Positions 60,932-64,000 of a DNA stretch of 64,000 nt are shown here, piece after piece (position 1 is the stretch's first letter; the number at the start of each line of letters is the position of its first letter). The translations under genes were made by a program, and so were the position numbers. The stretch is taken from the NCBI GenBank assembly GCA_019633425.1, contig WSUB01000015.1, forward strand, positions 248,001-312,000, written 5' to 3'. This DNA comes from Tulasnella sp. 424. Its lineage: Eukaryota > Basidiomycota > Agaricomycetes > Cantharellales > Tulasnellaceae. The notes beneath the pieces were generated by a model, which saw nothing but the letters and a program-made list of their open reading frames with translations, was not told the DNA's origin and did no database searches.

Positions 60932-63540
60932 ATGCCACCAAGACTCGTCTTCCTCCCACCTCTCTCCTCTACTACCAAGGTTCCCCTAGGCCATGCCTGC
61001 TCATCGTCGGTCTCCTTCAAAATTTACGTCACCGTCCATCGCGACTGGTGGAGCAAGTTCCGCAATGATGGCAAGCGCATCGAAGTCTGGTCTGATCTCC
61101 CAGGTATGTAATTAGATTTTTTTACGGCTCGGTCCGCTCACTAACGCAGACACTACAGGCGGAGGTCGTCAACGAGGCGAATGGGGAGAGACTCCCTTCG
61201 TCGAGCAATCCAAAGGCACCCCGATGCAATCAGGATCATCTACTCCCGTCACCGAGGAGCAGTCCTTCTCCTTCTCCCTTATGGGTGACGGCGAGCGACC
61301 CGCTAAGAACCACGCCATCCCCCAAGCCTATAACAACGAGCGCAAGGTCACCTTGATCGCCACCTTCGCCCTCCCTCAGGTCTACAGCCACTACTCCTAC
61401 ACCTTCCGCGTCACCGGACCCGGCGGACGCGCTGAATGGCTCGGCCATATGGGCTCAAACGGCGTCGTCATTGTCGGCGAGCCCGGTAACCGGTGCGGCT
61501 TCGAAGAGCAAGGAACCTGGACCACTCTCGGTACCTCTGCCCGCAAGTGGGATCGCGATCCTCAAATCGAGGGTTCCGAAGAACCCGTCGCTATTGGTTC
61601 GTTCAAGAACGTCGACATGGCTGGCTGGGCCTTCGGCAAAAACGGGTATGTTTTCCTTCTTTAGTAAGGTTTATCCTAGAGTAAAACTAACGGCCCGATC
61701 CCTCTTTAGGTTCAACCAAAAGGTCACCTCGACCGAAAACACGGGAGGTGCGAATCTCTTCGTCCTGCACCCCCGCCTAGACACCTCCATCGCATCTCGA
61801 CCCTTCACGGACCCACCTTCGTCCATCGTGGTCTCATCGCCTGGTGAATCGACCTTCATTCGCTCAGACGGAACTGTGGTCACCACCGCCAGCAGCGTCA
61901 CCATTCAAGACTTCTACCCCTTCGGCTTGCCCGGTGAAGTTCAAAACGCCACCGCTCAAGAATGGGAGACTCTCGATTCCCCGGTCTCTGACGGCTCAGA
62001 GGGAGGCTTCGTTCTCATCAAGTCCAACCCCCCGGAAGGTGGAAACTCTCTTGTCCCTGCATCCGTTCCTGCTAGCGTCGCGATCTTGCCCGCAGTCTCG
62101 GGTGACACCCTTCCAGCGACTACGGTCATTCAACTTCCCTTGCCCATGGTCTTCCAGCTTCAACCTCAGGGCCACCGCAGCATCCTCTACGCTCCCGAAA
62201 ACGACTCGGTCGAAGTCGTCGACTTTACATCGCCTGATCTCCAAGCCAAGGAAAATCTCGCCCTCCGCGTGGGCCGCGATGGTGGAGAGCTCGTTGTCGT
62301 CCCAGCCTTTGAAATCGGCAAGGCGATCGAGGAGGCTGATAAAGAGGCCGAGGATATTTGGACCGTTGGCATTCTCGAACCAGCTGTGACCTCGGTGTCG
62401 ATCGAGGCGGGTAACAACTCGGGCAATGCAGAGCCGATCACGCCTACGATGGAAGAGCAAGTCATCAGTGTGCCATCTTCTGAAGCCGACGCTGAGGCCG
62501 ACGCCGATGCCGACGCTGACGCTGATGCTGATGCTGAAGTCGACAGTGGCGAGGTCGTGGCCCTAGGCTCACCTATTCGTGAATCAGCTCCTCTCGCTCC
62601 CGAATCCACGACTGGAACCGAAGAAGAAATCACCATGAGCGAAGTCAAGGAAGGTCCCTCGTCTCCTTCAGAGCCAGCTTCTCCTGCTACCTACCCACCG
62701 ACGACATCCATCGTCAAGATCAACGACCAGCTCATTGGATCCTCTCAGCACATGTGGTTGGCGTCCCTCAAGGTTGTCTTGACCTGGGTTCACGTCCTTG
62801 TTGGCCTCTGGGCAGTGTTGCTGCTTCGTCTTGGAGGTGTCAGCAAGGAGCAGGAGGAGCCCATCAAGGCCGAGACCGTCGAAGCTGAGGCTCCCACTAC
62901 CGACATCGTCGACGCCGAAGGGAACTCCGTGGCTGACGCTGAAGAGAAGCCCGTTGTCGACGCTGAAGAGAAGCCGTCGGACAAGCCTGAGACCATCTCA
63001 TTGGACGAGGTGCTCGCACCTAGCCCCGAGACAGTCGAAAAGACCGAAGAGGCTGAGGATGACGATGACGATGAGGAAGAGTTCAAGTATCCTGGCGAAC
63101 AGCCCAAGTTCGTCACTTCTGCGAGCAAGTCGATTCTTACTCCTCCCATGACTCCGCCCCATCTTACCGCCAACCTCCACGTCTCTCCTCTGTCTGCGGT
63201 CGAAATAGCTCCACCCGCTAACGACGCTCCTCGACCTTCCTCGCCCACTGACGACGTGGTCGACGAGTTGAACATCAGGACCAAGCTCGTGTTCCAGCTC
63301 CCCCCGATCTCCTCTGGAAAGTTCAAGTTGGTGCTGCACCATCACGACGAGCAGTTGGAGGGCGGTTTGGACCGACTCCGCGTCACTGTTGATCGCAAGG
63401 TTGTGGCTTTGACCGCCAACACCGAGGCGGAGAGTGAGATCGGTACGCAGGTCCGGCGCGTTGCGGCGAACAGCTGGCTTGTGGATGTTGATGCTAGCAA
63501 GGTTCAAACCCGGGGCAAAGTTGAAGTTTCCGTTGCCTAA
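60932..63540 (+). CDS. Large single-pass membrane protein of unknown function
   Basis: Three exons (60932-61103, 61159-61645, 61710-63540) encode 829 residues. I do not recognise a named family. The N-terminal part (SVSFKIYVTVHRDWWSKFRNDGKRIEVWSDLP, later LIATFALPQVYSHYSYTFRVTGPGGRAEWLG) looks like a beta-sandwich, perhaps carbohydrate-related. A low-complexity acidic region contains about ten Ala-Asp repeats (near 479-498). One membrane helix follows at about 573-595 (VVLTWVHVLVGLWAVLLLRL). Then comes a second acidic region (EEAEDDDDDEEEF) and a C-terminal domain (TKLVFQLPPISSGKFKLVLHH). No signal peptide is evident. Strong codon bias (many C-ending codons) suggests high expression. It is probably a membrane protein with soluble domains on both sides. 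Confidence 0.8.
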
Positions 63541-64000
63541 GCCACCAACCGTGTCCCCTGCTGAAGGCAAGGGCTCTTGATAGACGTACTCCTGCTTTCT
63601 CTTCTCATCGCTGTTCTTGTTCTTCTACTTTTTTCTTTTCTTTCCTTCCCATCTTGAGCACTTCTTCATTGTAAAACCCATCAATCGCTGCTTCCACTCT
63701 CATTGTCATTCTCGCTTTCTAGACTCCCATCGCTTCCATCCCATTCCGCATCTGCTTTCCAAAGTTCTGCTTGCCCCGAATACATCTGGCCTCACTCAGA
63801 CTCATATACACGCATGACCTGTATGCCAATTATGGTTCCCTATGCAATCGACCCAACTGTTGGGTGTGTCTGTGAACTGGGAGTGCCTGCGAATTTGCTG
63901 ACCAAACTCTTCTGTTGACAAACACCGCCTGATGAACTGAATGAACTCTTGCACCAACTCCCCACATCCATAAACAGCGGATAGCACCGCGACATCTCGT
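63541..64000. other. 3' flank, no gene seen
   Basis: The stretch after the last stop codon is pyrimidine-rich near 63590-63730, as is usual for a 3' untranslated region. No coding region is recognised before the window ends. Confidence 0.45.

Overview
The window is nuclear DNA from a filamentous fungus, most likely an Agaricomycete (mushroom-type basidiomycete). Genes are split by many short introns, mostly about 45-100 nt with GT-AG ends, and exon-intron structure had to be worked out by joining reading frames. The gene set fits: a copper radical (glyoxal) oxidase, a GH18 chitinase with a chitin-binding tail, a translin-family TRAX protein, and large diverged F-box families. The species cannot be told from the sequence.

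Layout, left to right. 0.4-2.3 kb: F-box-like gene (minus). 2.5-6.2 kb: Ugo1-type mitochondrial carrier and casein kinase 2 alpha (plus). 8.0-14.0 kb: mitochondrial DnaJ (Mdj1-type) and an MFS transporter (plus). 16.5-19.7 kb: choline kinase (plus) convergent with TRAX (minus). 21.4-27.1 kb: CTDK1/CDK12-type kinase (plus) convergent with Erv41/ERGIC2 (minus). 27.5-31.2 kb: an intact F-box-like gene and a decayed sister copy, both related to the gene at 0.4-2.3 kb. 31.9-34.0 kb: glyoxal oxidase (minus). 36.5-42.3 kb: three tandem F-box copies of about 2.05 kb period, of which only the first is intact. 42.8-44.5 kb: an unrelated single-exon F-box protein. 44.7-52.6 kb, all minus: chitinase, Mediator Med6, a HIT-like protein, and a 98-residue protein of unknown function. 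53.4-56.0 kb: Tim21 and a one-cysteine peroxiredoxin (plus). 57.0-60.4 kb: Ecdysoneless/SGT1-type protein (minus), divergent from a large unknown single-pass membrane protein at 60.9-63.5 kb (plus).

Most genes are single-copy housekeeping functions: mitochondrial fusion and import (Ugo1, Mdj1, Tim21, peroxiredoxin), transcription (Med6, CTDK1/CDK12 kinase, perhaps Ecd), secretion (Erv41) and lipid synthesis (choline kinase). The accessory part is about 27-46 kb, where F-box duplication and decay sit beside secreted oxidase and chitinase genes. I found no transposon, CRISPR array, rRNA, convincing tRNA or secondary-metabolite cluster. All splice sites are my reading of frame, GT/GC-AG ends and family similarity. 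For intact multi-exon genes the summed exon lengths are divisible by three.
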